A stretch of 64,000 nt of DNA, from positions 992,001 through 1,056,000 of the forward strand of contig NZ_NOIU01000001.1 of assembly GCF_004136635.1 (NCBI RefSeq). The letters are read 5' to 3'. Made by a program: the position numbers and the translations under genes. Source of the stretch: Rothia halotolerans (GTDB lineage Bacteria; Actinomycetota; Actinomycetes; Actinomycetales; Micrococcaceae). This document shows, in pieces, positions 1 through 12,648 of this stretch. The notes under the pieces are model-generated. The model saw only the letters and a program-made list of their open reading frames with translations, had not been told where the DNA came from and ran no database searches. The stretch's first letter is position 1. Every line of letters starts with the position of its first letter.

Positions 1-51
1 GCAGTCACGCCGTCGTGGGCAGGGCGCTCCGCCGCCCCGCGCCGGCGTCGC

Positions 52-1392
52 TCAGTGGGCGGCCGCCACGAAGAAGTAGACGAGGAAGGGCGTGAGCACC
101 CACATGCCGGGGTGGATGTCCCTGAACTTCCCGGTCGCGGCCTTGATCAGCACGTAGCTGAGCAGCCCGGTGGCGATGCCGGTGCCGAAGTTGCCCCAGA
201 GCAGGGTGCAGGAGACCAGCAGGGCGGCGGGGATGGCCTCGGTGATGTCGGAGGTGTCCACCTTGCGGAAGCCCGCGAGCATGTTGAGGCCGATCACGAC
301 CAGCACGGGCGCCGTCGCGGCCGAGGGGATCATGCCGGCGACCGGGATGAAGGCGAGCACCACGGCGTACAGGAGGGCCGTGGTCCACGAGGTCAGCCCG
401 GTGCGGCCGCCGGCCTCGGTGCCGGCCGCCGACTCGAGGTAGGTGGTCACGCTGGGCGCGCCCATGAAGGAGCCGCCGGCGATCGCGGCCGAGTCCACCA
501 GGAAGGGCCGCTTGAGGTCGGCGTCCTTCCTGCCGGTGGCCTCGCCGATCTTCTCGGTCACGGCGAGGACCACGCCGGTGGTGGAGAAGAACTCGGCGGC
601 GAAGAACGCGAAGAGGTAGGGGAAGTAGTGCGGGGCCAGCGCGCCGATCAGGTCGATGTCGAAGGCCACCGGGCCCGGGCTGTCCGGCGGGGCGAGGTAG
701 CTGCCGGGCAGCTCGGTGACGCCCAGCGGGATGCCCACCAGCGTGATCGCGACGATGACGATCACGAAGGCGCCGGGCACCTTCCGGGCCTGCAGAGCCA
801 CCAGCAGGACGATGCCGGCGAGCGCGAGCAGGGCCGCGGGCGCGCCGAGGTCGCCGAGGACCAGGCCGTCGCCGTCGCCGACCACCAGCCCCGTGGAGCG
901 GAAGCCGATGAACGCGATGTACAGCCCGATGCCGGAGCCGATCGCGAGCCGCACGTTGGTCGGCATGATCCGGGTGACGAGGCTGCGGATGCCGAGCACC
1001 GTCAGGAGCAGGAAGAGGATCCCGGACCAGAACACGATGCCCATCGCGACGCCGAAGGGCACCGACTCGTTCTGCACGAGAGTGTAGGCGACCAGCGCGA
1101 CGCCGCCCAGCCCCGGCGCGAGCACCAGCGGCAGGTTGGCGAACAGCCCCATCGCGAACGTGCCGAGGACGGCGACGATGATCAGGGCGGTGGTCGCGGC
1201 GCCCCGGGGGACGCCGGCGTCGGCGAGCATGCCCGGGATGACGACGATCGTGTAGGCGGAGGCGAGGAACATGCTGATCCCCGCGAGCAGCTCGGTCCGG
1301 ATGCTGCTCCCGCGTTCCGAGATGCGGAAGAGGCGGTCTGTCGTCGCCGCCAGGCGGTTGGTCTTCCCGGTGGTCGTCGGGGGTGTGTTCAC
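52..1392 (-). CDS. NCS2 (AzgA-like) purine permease
   Basis: This is a 446-residue integral membrane protein of the nucleobase:cation symporter-2 group, AzgA/PbuG branch, which imports adenine, guanine or hypoxanthine with protons. About 12 hydrophobic segments are visible. The family motif ESAAGTEAGGRTGLTS lies near residue 330, and APGLGG near residue 95 matches the conserved TM3 region. Length is typical (430-450). The start is GTG at 1392, supported by GAGGAAGG about 8 nt upstream; no better start lies further out. It is divergent from a LacI-type regulator gene, and two LacI-like operators lie in the shared intergenic space, so local control is likely. The exact substrate (hypoxanthine/guanine versus adenine) cannot be read from the sequence. 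Confidence 0.9.
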   Translation of the reverse strand: MNTPPTTTGKTNRLAATTDRLFRISERGSSIRTELLAGISMFLASAYTIVVIPGMLADAGVPRGAATTALIIVAVLGTFAMGLFANLPLVLAPGLGGVALVAYTLVQNESVPFGVAMGIVFWSGILFLLLTVLGIRSLVTRIMPTNVRLAIGSGIGLYIAFIGFRSTGLVVGDGDGLVLGDLGAPAALLALAGIVLLVALQARKVPGAFVIVIVAITLVGIPLGVTELPGSYLAPPDSPGPVAFDIDLIGALAPHYFPYLFAFFAAEFFSTTGVVLAVTEKIGEATGRKDADLKRPFLVDSAAIAGGSFMGAPSVTTYLESAAGTEAGGRTGLTSWTTALLYAVVLAFIPVAGMIPSAATAPVLVVIGLNMLAGFRKVDTSDITEAIPAALLVSCTLLWGNFGTGIATGLLSYVLIKAATGKFRDIHPGMWVLTPFLVYFFVAAAH

Positions 1393-1419
1393 GGCGGTGG
1401 CCTTCCTCGCGGCGCCGGT

Positions 1420-1430
1420 GAAAGCGCTTG
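1420..1430. promoter_or_regulatory. LacI-family operator-like site 1
   Basis: The sequence GAAAGCGCTTG contains the palindrome AAGCGCTT, typical of LacI/GalR-family operators with a central CG. It sits 28 bp upstream of the permease start codon and is matched by a second site near 1489-1500. Binding by the adjacent regulator is an inference. Confidence 0.5.
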
Positions 1431-1488
1431 TACGCTCATATGCTCGACCTCACGATCACGGCCTGTCAATTCGCGGTGTTAACGGCGT

Positions 1489-1500
1489 GTAAACGCTTTC
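1489..1500. promoter_or_regulatory. LacI-family operator-like site 2
   Basis: GTAAACGCTTTC reads GAAAGCGTTTAC on the other strand, sharing GAAAGCG with the site at 1420. It lies about 58 bp before the regulator start and upstream of a candidate -10 TACGGT (1535-1540). Two inverted sites about 70 bp apart would allow looping between the divergent promoters. Confidence 0.5.
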
Positions 1501-1557
1501 AGAATGTGGACTTCCGGGAGGGCGGGACCCACGGTACGGTGGTCGCAGGGAGGTCGG

Positions 1558-2688
1558 ATGGCACTTGGGGAAGACAGCGGGGCCAGACCCGCGACGATCA
1601 CCGACGTCGCCCGCGCGGCGGGTGTCTCGATCGCGACGGTCTCGCGCGCCATCCGGCAGCCCGACATCGTCTCGGAGCGCACCCGGCGGCGGGTGCTCGC
1701 GGCGGTCTCCGAGGTGGGCTACATGCACAACCCGGCCGCCCGCGCGCTCGCGACCGGCCGCAACGAGCTGCTGGGACTGACCGTCCCCTCCCTGACCAAC
1801 CCCTTCCTGACGCCGATCGTCTCCGGCGCCCAGCAGGCGGCCGAGGAGAACGGCTACGACCTGGTGATCATCGTCGACGCCGCCGATCCGGAGCGCCAGG
1901 CGACCCTCATGGCGCGGCTTCGGGGGCGCGTGGCGGGCCTGGTCGCCGTCGCCCCCCGCGGGCGCTCCGGGCTGCTGTCCCAGCAGGCGCGCGCCCAGCC
2001 GGTGGCCACCGTCAACCGGAAGGTCCCGGGGGTGAGCTCGGTGGTGATCGACACGAACGAGGGCCTGCGCGCCCTCGGACGGCACCTGACCGGCCTGGGC
2101 CACCGGCGCATCGCCTACGTGGGCGGCCCGGAGGGCTCGCGCACGGACCGGGACCGCCTGGGCGCGCTGGAGGAGGTCGTGCACGAGGCCGAGGGGGAGG
2201 TCGCCGCGCTGCCGATCACCGAGCCGACCTTCGCGGCCGGGACCGTCAGCGCCGACGGGGTCGCGCGCAGCGGCTGCTCCGCGGTCATCGTCTACAACAG
2301 CGTCGTCACGGTCGGCCTGGTCCACCAGCTGCGGGCCATGGGCATCGGCATGCCCGAGGACCTCAGCGTCGCCTGCGCGGACGACCTGACCGACGCCGGT
2401 CTCTCCTTCCCCCACCTCACGGCCCTGCACATCCCGGCCCACGAGGCCGGGCGCCGCGCGGCCTCGATGGTGCTCGAGCGCCTCGAGCTGCGCTCCCCCT
2501 CCGCCGGACCGCAGCGGGCCGAGCACGCGCTGCTGCCGGTGGAGCTGCTGCCCGGCACCTCGACGGCGCGGGCGGCCGACGCTGCCGGGCAGGCGGGCGA
2601 CGCGGCGGGTCCGGCCGCCGCGGGTCAGCCCGCCGCGCCCAGGATCCTGACCACCTCTGCGTCGGAGGTCTGGGAGAAGTCCTCGTAG
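1558..2688 (+). CDS. LacI/GalR-family transcriptional regulator
   Basis: This is a 376-residue DNA-binding repressor-type protein. The N-terminal helix-turn-helix (TITDVARAAGVSIATVSRAI, about residues 12-31) and hinge (YMHNPAARALATGRNELLG) are classic LacI family; the rest is the periplasmic-binding-protein-like effector domain (for example SLTNPFLTPIVSGAQQAAEENG). The ATG at 1558 is chosen because GGGAGGTCGG precedes it at good spacing and because the HTH then sits at the usual distance from the N terminus; an in-frame ATG at 1504 lacks a ribosome site. The last 21 codons overlap the convergent phosphoribosyltransferase gene. Divergence from the NCS2 permease suggests control of that transporter, with a purine or nucleoside effector possible but not shown. 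Confidence 0.88.
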   Translation: MALGEDSGARPATITDVARAAGVSIATVSRAIRQPDIVSERTRRRVLAAVSEVGYMHNPAARALATGRNELLGLTVPSLTNPFLTPIVSGAQQAAEENGYDLVIIVDAADPERQATLMARLRGRVAGLVAVAPRGRSGLLSQQARAQPVATVNRKVPGVSSVVIDTNEGLRALGRHLTGLGHRRIAYVGGPEGSRTDRDRLGALEEVVHEAEGEVAALPITEPTFAAGTVSADGVARSGCSAVIVYNSVVTVGLVHQLRAMGIGMPEDLSVACADDLTDAGLSFPHLTALHIPAHEAGRRAASMVLERLELRSPSAGPQRAEHALLPVELLPGTSTARAADAAGQAGDAAGPAAAGQPAAPRILTTSASEVWEKSS

Positions 2689-3266
2689 AAGGCGCCCACG
2701 GCGCCGAAGTCGCGCGGGGCGTGCAGGCAGACGACCTCGTCGGCGTCGCCGGCGGCCGCGAGGGAGTCGACGAGGCGGGGCGGGGCCACCGGCACCGCGA
2801 GGACCACGTGCTCCGCCCCCTGCGCCCGGGCGATCAGGCACGCGGCCCGTGCCGTCGCGCCGGTGGCGGCGCCGTCGTCGACGATCACCGCGGTCCGCCC
2901 GGCCAGCTCCAGCCCGGGGCGCCCGCGCCGGAACCGCTCGGACCGGCTCTCGACCTCGGCCCGCTCCCGCCGCGCGACCTCCTCCAGCCGCTCCCGGCTG
3001 ACGCCGGAGGAGCGCACGACGTCGGGGTTCAGCACCGTGACGCCGCCCTCGCCGACGGCGCCCATCGCCAGCTCCGGGTGCTCGGGCAGTCCCAGCTTGC
3101 GCACCACCAGCACGTCCAGCGGCGCGTCGAGCCGCACGGCGACCTCGGCGGCCACCGGGACTCCCCCGCGCGGCAGGCCCAGGATGACGGGGGCGGGCAG
3201 GGGCGTCCGGGCCAGCTCCTGTCCCAGCAGCCGGCCGGCGTCGTGCCGATCAAGGAACCGGACCAT
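2625..3266 (-). CDS. Predicted phosphoribosyltransferase (type I fold)
   Basis: This 213-residue protein has the type I phosphoribosyltransferase PRPP-loop, TAVIVDDGAATGATARA (about residues 126-142), preceded by LPRGGVPVAAEVA and a VVRKLGLPEHPE segment typical of the COG1926 'predicted phosphoribosyltransferase' group. It is cytosolic and expected to use PRPP; the base or other acceptor is unknown. The ATG at 3266 is preceded by GGAGGAGAG. Its 3' end overlaps the convergent LacI gene by 64 bp. Proximity to a purine-type permease fits salvage, but COG1926 proteins often stand alone and their substrate is generally unassigned. Confidence 0.82.
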   Translation of the reverse strand: MVRFLDRHDAGRLLGQELARTPLPAPVILGLPRGGVPVAAEVAVRLDAPLDVLVVRKLGLPEHPELAMGAVGEGGVTVLNPDVVRSSGVSRERLEEVARRERAEVESRSERFRRGRPGLELAGRTAVIVDDGAATGATARAACLIARAQGAEHVVLAVPVAPPRLVDSLAAAGDADEVVCLHAPRDFGAVGAFYEDFSQTSDAEVVRILGAAG

Positions 3267-3422
3267 GCCGCTCTCCTCCGTCTCCCGTGCGGGCCCGCCT
3301 CTGCGCGGGGCCTTTCCCTCGGTCTACTGCCGGACGGGGGCGGGGTCAAGGGTGGGAGCCGATGGACTCGCCGAACGGCATGGGGCCGGGACGCCCTCCG
3401 CGTGGGGAAAAGGCCGCACTCC

Positions 3423-3986
3423 TCACGGCTGGGCAGCTAGCCACTCCTGCGCCCGGGCCGCCGCACCTCGGTGGCGCTCCTCGACCGCCGGCAGTCGATC
3501 CGCGATGGCCTCCCGCCGGACGAGCCCGGCGTTCAGCAGGGCCATGACGAAGTTCCGGTCCTTCTCACGGAATGCGCAGAGCTTGGCCACGCAGAGGTCG
3601 TGCCGCTCGAGGCACCACCCGGTGAACGGAGGCTCCCCCGATGGGGCGGCCGTATTGGCGTTCTGGACCTTGACGAGCCGATCGCGCCAGCCGGAGGGGA
3701 GCGCCGAGGTCCCCAGATCCACGCCGTCGATGCTGAAACCATGCGTCTGCTCGAAGGAGGAGAACTCGCCCGCGACCCCCTCGATCATGTCCGCCAAGCG
3801 GCTCGTCTCCTCGGCGTCCTCGGCGATCGGCAGGATATCGACCTCGATCGACATCGTGGCGTCTCGCGGAAGGCGGTCCTCGCGGAAGGTTCCGAGGATG
3901 GCCTGCGAACCGACGACGATGACCTCGGGGTGCCCGATGATCTGACAGGCCGCGCGGATCGCGTGCTCCAGCTGGTCGCGCCGCAT
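3423..3986 (-). CDS. DUF6036-type nucleotidyltransferase-fold protein
   Basis: This 187-residue protein resembles the DUF6036/AbiEii-like nucleotidyltransferase-fold group. The fold signature is seen as VIVVGSQAILG (about residues 22-32) followed by the acidic strand SIEVDILP (about 46-53). NANTA and WCLERHDLCVAKLCAFREKD are further conserved-looking segments. It starts at ATG 3986, whose A is shared with the TGA stop of the upstream XRE gene (TGATG), so translation is probably coupled. As partner of a small HTH protein it could be the toxin or effector half of a toxin/antitoxin-like pair, or simply an associated transferase. Local GC looks lower than in the flanking core genes, consistent with acquisition. 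The activity is unproven. Confidence 0.7.
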   Translation of the reverse strand: MRRDQLEHAIRAACQIIGHPEVIVVGSQAILGTFREDRLPRDATMSIEVDILPIAEDAEETSRLADMIEGVAGEFSSFEQTHGFSIDGVDLGTSALPSGWRDRLVKVQNANTAAPSGEPPFTGWCLERHDLCVAKLCAFREKDRNFVMALLNAGLVRREAIADRLPAVEERHRGAAARAQEWLAAQP

Positions 3987-4507
3987 CAGGCCGCCCCCAC
4001 CAGAGCGTCGAGGCGCTCGCTCTCGGAGAGCAGGCCGCTCATCGGCGAGACCTCGCGCATCTCCATCGAATCGCGGTCGAGGCCCGTCATCACCCGTTTC
4101 AGGCCGAGCACGTCTCGTTCGCCGTTGAGAGCCGCCCATCGGGCGACGTTCCGCTCATGCGGCTGGCCCGTGACTCCCTCGTGCAGACGAGTCAGGTTGC
4201 CTTCGATGACCGGCTGCCACTGGTCAAGACTCGTCCTGGTCAGGCGGCTCGAGAGCGTACGATGCAGCAGCCACGAACGGTGTTCGGCGCGGGTCAGCTC
4301 CGGCTCCACCGCTCGGCGCACCACCTCCAGCCGGAGCCCCATGCAAGCGAGCAGGCGGTCGACCCGACGATCGCTGAAATCGACCTTGCCGGCGAGGAAC
4401 TGGCTGATGCTGGGCTGGTGGATCCCGCTGATCTTCGACAGCTCGGACTGGGTGGTGCCCGTGGAGAGCATCACCTGACGAAGCAGCTCGCTGCGATCAG
4501 CCATCAT
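3986..4507 (-). CDS. XRE-family HTH protein (antitoxin-like)
   Basis: This 173-residue protein starts with a compact XRE helix-turn-helix (TTQSELSKISGIHQPSISQF, about residues 16-35, then LAGKVDFS). The C-terminal 120 residues are charged and not recognised. The ATG at 4507 is chosen because a consensus -10 (TATAAT) ends exactly 6 nt upstream, so the transcript would begin at the start codon; a second ATG follows at 4504. A TATAGC-n7-GCTATA palindrome overlaps this -10, suggesting autorepression. The gene overlaps the DUF6036 gene as TGATG. By position it is the antitoxin/regulator half of the cassette. Confidence 0.75.
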   Translation of the reverse strand: MMADRSELLRQVMLSTGTTQSELSKISGIHQPSISQFLAGKVDFSDRRVDRLLACMGLRLEVVRRAVEPELTRAEHRSWLLHRTLSSRLTRTSLDQWQPVIEGNLTRLHEGVTGQPHERNVARWAALNGERDVLGLKRVMTGLDRDSMEMREVSPMSGLLSESERLDALVGAA

Positions 4508-4513
4508 GCCCCT

Positions 4514-4534
4514 ATTATAGCGAAAAAAGCTATA
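4514..4534 (-). promoter_or_regulatory. Leaderless promoter and palindromic operator of XRE-DUF6036 pair
   Basis: Read on the minus strand, TATAAT occupies 4519-4514 and is followed by 6 nt and ATG (4507). The inverted repeat TATAGC-n7-GCTATA spans 4516-4534 and covers most of the -10. No consensus -35 is visible. The placement fits binding of the XRE product to shut off its own promoter. Confidence 0.6.
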
Positions 4535-4647
4535 CCCCTGGCGGGGAGAGCCGACTGCACAGGTGGTCATACGTCTTCCCACCCGGTGAGGGAGCCGTGC
4601 CGTGGTGCTCCGCTGGACGACTTAGAAGCCGGGCCCGGGGGCAACAC

Positions 4648-4684
4648 GAAACCCCGCCAGACCTATCAGGTCTGACGGGGTTTC
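4648..4684 (-). terminator. Intrinsic terminator after tRNA-Ala
   Basis: A long hairpin pairs 4648-4664 with 4668-4684 (one internal mismatch, loop ATC). On the minus strand it begins 12 nt after the tRNA-Ala 3' end and is followed by a T-containing tract. Confidence 0.8.
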
Positions 4685-4695
4685 CGTGATGCGGG

Positions 4696-4768
4696 TGGAG
4701 GCGAGGGGACTCGAACCCCTAACCCTCTGCTTGCAAAGCAGATGCGCTACCAATTGCGCCACGCCCCC
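4696..4768 (-). tRNA. tRNA-Ala (anticodon TGC)
   Basis: The minus strand folds as a 73-nt cloverleaf. The acceptor GGGGGCG pairs with CGCCTCC (one G-T pair) and the discriminator is A. The anticodon loop CTTTGCAAG carries TGC, and the T-arm reads AGGGGTTCGAGTCCCCT. CCA is not encoded (ACCC follows). It lies downstream of tRNA-Ile and the DLW-39 gene, the common actinobacterial arrangement after gyrA. Confidence 0.95.
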
Positions 4769-4774
4769 GCGGAG

Positions 4775-4894
4775 TCAGCCGACCCGGTCCGTGGATGCCT
4801 CCCACGTGGAACGGTTCTCCCTGACATCCCTCAGCCGCCTGGCCGCCGAGAAGGCGAGGGCTCCCGCGATGATGACGGCGATCGCTTTCTTCAT
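4775..4894 (-). CDS. DLW-39-type small membrane protein
   Basis: This 39-residue protein begins MKKAIAVIIAGALAFSAARR and ends STWEASTDRVG. A hydrophobic helix (about residues 4-18) is followed by a basic stretch and a Trp-Ala-Thr-Asp tail, closely matching the DLW-39 family (about 39 residues, usually ending in DLWAEATD-like text) found near gyrA in actinobacteria. The ribosome site AGGAGG lies 6 nt before ATG 4894. The stop is 6 bp from tRNA-Ala and the start 24 bp from tRNA-Ile, so it is co-transcribed with both tRNAs. The function of the family is not established. Confidence 0.85.
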   Translation of the reverse strand: MKKAIAVIIAGALAFSAARRLRDVRENRSTWEASTDRVG

Positions 4895-4917
4895 CGGGTC
4901 CTCCTTGAGGGATTCGG

Positions 4918-4991
4918 TGGGCGTACCAGGAATTGAACCTGGGACCTCTTCGTTATCAGCGAAGCGCTCTAACCGTCTGAGCTATACGCCC
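4918..4991 (-). tRNA. tRNA-Ile (anticodon GAT)
   Basis: The minus strand gives a 74-nt cloverleaf: acceptor GGGCGTA pairs with TACGCCC, the anticodon arm CTTCGCTGATAACGAAG carries GAT, and the T-arm reads CCAGGTTCAATTCCTGG. CCA is not encoded. A candidate -10 (TAGTCT) lies at 5013-5008, between this gene and the DUF3566 stop. Confidence 0.95.
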
Positions 4992-5142
4992 TCATGGCCT
5001 TGGACCGAGACTAGACTCTACACGACGTCCCGGGGAGAACCAAACCGGCGATCCGGTGAGGCGGCCCACATCCCCCGTCGCCCGCGAAGCGCGGGCCGGT
5101 CGCCCTCTCAGGCGCCGGCCCGCGCTCCACGGGACCCGGCGA

Positions 5143-5693
5143 TCAGTCGTCGGTCAGCGTCACGCCGATGCCGCCGACCAGCTTGGCGGCGACGTTGTAC
5201 AGGAACGCCGAGATGATCCCCAGCAGGGTCATCAGCACCACGTTGAGCACCGAGAGGATGGTCGCGTACACGGCCACCTGGCCCAGCGAGAGGTAGTCGG
5301 TGATCTCGATGCCGCTGCCCTGGCTCGAGAGCATCGACAGGACCTCGTTGACCCCGTTGAACACGCCGGTGACCTCGAAGACCAGCCAGAGGATCACGGT
5401 GGCCACCACGGTCACGATGCCCACGGCCACCGAGAGCAGGAAGACCAGCTTGGCGATCGACCAGAGGTCGATCCTCGCCACGGTCAGGTGCGCGCGGCGC
5501 ACCTTGGAGCGGGGCGCCGGACGGACCAGCGGGCGGTTGCCGGTCGTCTTGCGAGGGGCCGACCCCTTCGACGCCGGGGCCTTGGCCGCGGTGCCGGAGC
5601 CCTTGGTCCCCGGAGAGGAGGCCTTGCCCGCCGCGCCGGAGCCCTTGGCTCCCGCGGAGGTCCTGCCTCCCGAAGAACTCGGTGTATTGCTGC

Positions 5694-5697
<4 letters not shown>
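5143..5697 (-). CDS. DUF3566 membrane protein
   Basis: This 184-residue protein has a Ser/Ala/Lys-rich, probably disordered N-terminal 60 residues, then the DUF3566 domain with two predicted membrane helices (about residues 73-105 and 130-165). DUF3566 proteins lie directly downstream of gyrA across actinobacteria and have no firmly known role. The start is GTG 5697, overlapping the gyrA stop by 4 nt (GTGA), so it belongs to the gyrB-gyrA operon and is likely translated by coupling. Confidence 0.85.
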
Positions 5698-8363
<2,666 letters not shown>

Positions 8364-8457
8364 GCTGTCTGCCTGTCCCGTCCTGCTGAAGATCGTGCGG
8401 CGCCCGTCCAGGGTGCCCTAGCGGGAATATTCAGTTCCCGGAATATATTCTGTCCGC

Positions 8458-10807
<2,350 letters not shown>

Positions 10808-11452
10808 TCACCCGTAGGTGTCGCGCGGGCCCCGGCCGCCCGGGGCCACCCGCCGGCCCTTCTTCCAGGAGGGCACCGAGGGCCCCAGCACCGTGATCTT
10901 GGTGACGATGCCGTGCCCCAGCTCCCGCTCGAAGGTCTGCATCAGCTGCGGGATCATGGTCCGCAGCACGGTCGCGTAGTTGGTCGAGTCGCAGCGGATC
11001 GTGACCTCCGAATTCTCGAAGTGCTCCGGGGCCGTGTGGGCCGCGAGCGCCGGGCCCACGAGGTCGCCCCAGCGGGCCAGCACGCTGCCCACGGCCACCG
11101 GCTCCTTCCACCCGCGGGAGGCGATCATGTGCCCCACCACCGAGCCCAGGCCCTGGGGATCCCGCGAGGACTTGCCCGGGCCGCTGTAGCCGCCGAGGAT
11201 CCTCGGGTCCCACCCCTCCTCGCGCCACCGGTTCCTCTTGGCCTTGCCGGGCTCCGCCGAGACGACCTCGCCGAACTCGCGGATCACCTTCTTGGCCGCG
11301 TTGCCGGTGAGCCGTCCCTCGCCGCGGGCCAGGGCGGCGTTGCGCAGGCGCTGCAGCAGCGAGGCCGGCGCGTCGACCTCGTTGCGCTCCAGCTCCCGGC
11401 GCCGCCGGAGCTCGGCGTCGCCCGGTGACGGGTCCCCGCCGGGCTCAGCCAT
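10808..11452 (-). CDS. DUF721 (DciA-like) protein
   Basis: This 214-residue protein carries a C-terminal DUF721 domain (WGDLVGPALAAHT, then EVTIRCDSTNYATVLRTM, about residues 125-190), the fold of DciA, which loads replicative helicase in bacteria lacking DnaC/DnaI. The charged N-terminal half is poorly conserved in actinobacteria. ATG 11452 overlaps the recF stop by 8 nt, so it is co-translated with recF. A DnaA-adjacent position and a dnaB gene in the same window suit a helicase-loading role; this is inferred from the family. Confidence 0.85.
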   Translation of the reverse strand: MAEPGGDPSPGDAELRRRRELERNEVDAPASLLQRLRNAALARGEGRLTGNAAKKVIREFGEVVSAEPGKAKRNRWREEGWDPRILGGYSGPGKSSRDPQGLGSVVGHMIASRGWKEPVAVGSVLARWGDLVGPALAAHTAPEHFENSEVTIRCDSTNYATVLRTMIPQLMQTFERELGHGIVTKITVLGPSVPSWKKGRRVAPGGRGPRDTYG

Positions 11453-12638
11453 CGCGGGCGCCCGTCCTCTCCTCCACCGCCACGGCCTCGCCGGGGCGGA
11501 CGCGCACGACCCGGCGGGCGACGTCGAGCTCGTCCGGGAGATCCTCCTCGACGGCGCAGGTCACCAGGACCTGCTCGGCCTCGGTGACGATCCGGGCGAG
11601 GCGGGCGCGGCGGACGGCGTCGAGCTCGGCGAAGACGTCGTCGAGGATCAGGATCGGGGAGGCGCCGGGGGCGTCGTCGGCGTCGGCCCGGTGGACGTAC
11701 CAGGAGCCCAGCCGCAGGGCCAGGGCGTAGGACCAGGTCTCCCCGTGCGAGGCGTAGCCGCGGGCCGGGATGCCCCCGAGCATCAGCGTCAGCTCGTCCC
11801 GGTGGGGGCCGACCAGGCTCATCCCGCGCTCGATCTCCTCCTCGGCGCGCTCCTCGAGGGCGCTGGCCAGCATCTGCCCGAGCTCCTGGAGGGGCAGCGC
11901 GGCGAGCGCGGACATGTCCGTGGCCTCGCGCCGGCCCAGCGTGGAGGACTCGTAGGCGAAGCCCAGCTCCTTGCCACCGTCGGTCAGCTGGCCGTAGGCG
12001 CGGTCGGCCTCCGGCAGCAGCCGGGCGAGCACCTGGAACCGAGCCTGCAGGAGGCGGGCGCCCAGGTTCACCAGCTGGCCGTTCCAGACCTCGAGGGTGG
12101 CGCGCTCGTCCTCGCCGGCGCCGCGGGAGCGGCGCATCGACTTCAGCAGCGCGTTGCGCTGGCGCAGCACGCGCTCGTAGTCGGCGCGGTAGCCGGCGAC
12201 GACGGGCCGCAGCGAGACCGCGAGGTCGTCCAGGAAGCGACGCCGCGCCGCCGGCTCCCCCTTCACCAGCCCGAGGTCCTCGGGGGAGAAGAGCACCGTG
12301 CGGCAGATGCCCAAGGCCTCCCGGACCCGCACCGGCGCGGCCCGGTTGATGCGCACCCGGTTGGCCTTGCCGGGGGTGACCTCCAGCTCCATGGTGGTCT
12401 GCTGGTGCGCCCGCACCACCCGGGTCCGGATGTAGGCGCGGTCGCTGCCGACCTTGACCAGCGGCGCGTCGTTGCTGACGCGGTGCGAGGAGAGGTTCGC
12501 GCAGTAGTCGATGGCCTCGACGATGTTGGTCTTGCCCACCCCGTTGGGGCCGACCAGCACGGTCAGCCCCGGGGTGAGCGGGAGGTCCAGGAACCCGTAG
12601 GTCCGGAAGCCCATGAGCGAGAGGTGATCGACGTACAC
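11445..12638 (-). CDS. recF: RecF, DNA replication/repair ATPase
   Basis: This 397-residue SMC-like ATPase binds gapped DNA and promotes RecA loading with RecO and RecR. Walker A is GPNGVGKTN (about residues 33-41), the signature region is about SLVGPHRDEL, and Walker B is ILILDDVFAELD. The start is GTG 12638 (first residues MYVDHLSLMGF match the family), 10 nt after the dnaN stop. The size is typical of actinobacteria. Confidence 0.96.
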   Translation of the reverse strand: MYVDHLSLMGFRTYGFLDLPLTPGLTVLVGPNGVGKTNIVEAIDYCANLSSHRVSNDAPLVKVGSDRAYIRTRVVRAHQQTTMELEVTPGKANRVRINRAAPVRVREALGICRTVLFSPEDLGLVKGEPAARRRFLDDLAVSLRPVVAGYRADYERVLRQRNALLKSMRRSRGAGEDERATLEVWNGQLVNLGARLLQARFQVLARLLPEADRAYGQLTDGGKELGFAYESSTLGRREATDMSALAALPLQELGQMLASALEERAEEEIERGMSLVGPHRDELTLMLGGIPARGYASHGETWSYALALRLGSWYVHRADADDAPGASPILILDDVFAELDAVRRARLARIVTEAEQVLVTCAVEEDLPDELDVARRVVRVRPGEAVAVEERTGARDG

Positions 12639-12648
12639 CCCGCGGCCC

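Noticed and set aside
1504-1557. Upstream in-frame start for the LacI-type gene
   Set aside because: The ATG at 1504 has no ribosome site and adds residues before the HTH unlike the family; the ATG at 1558 is better.
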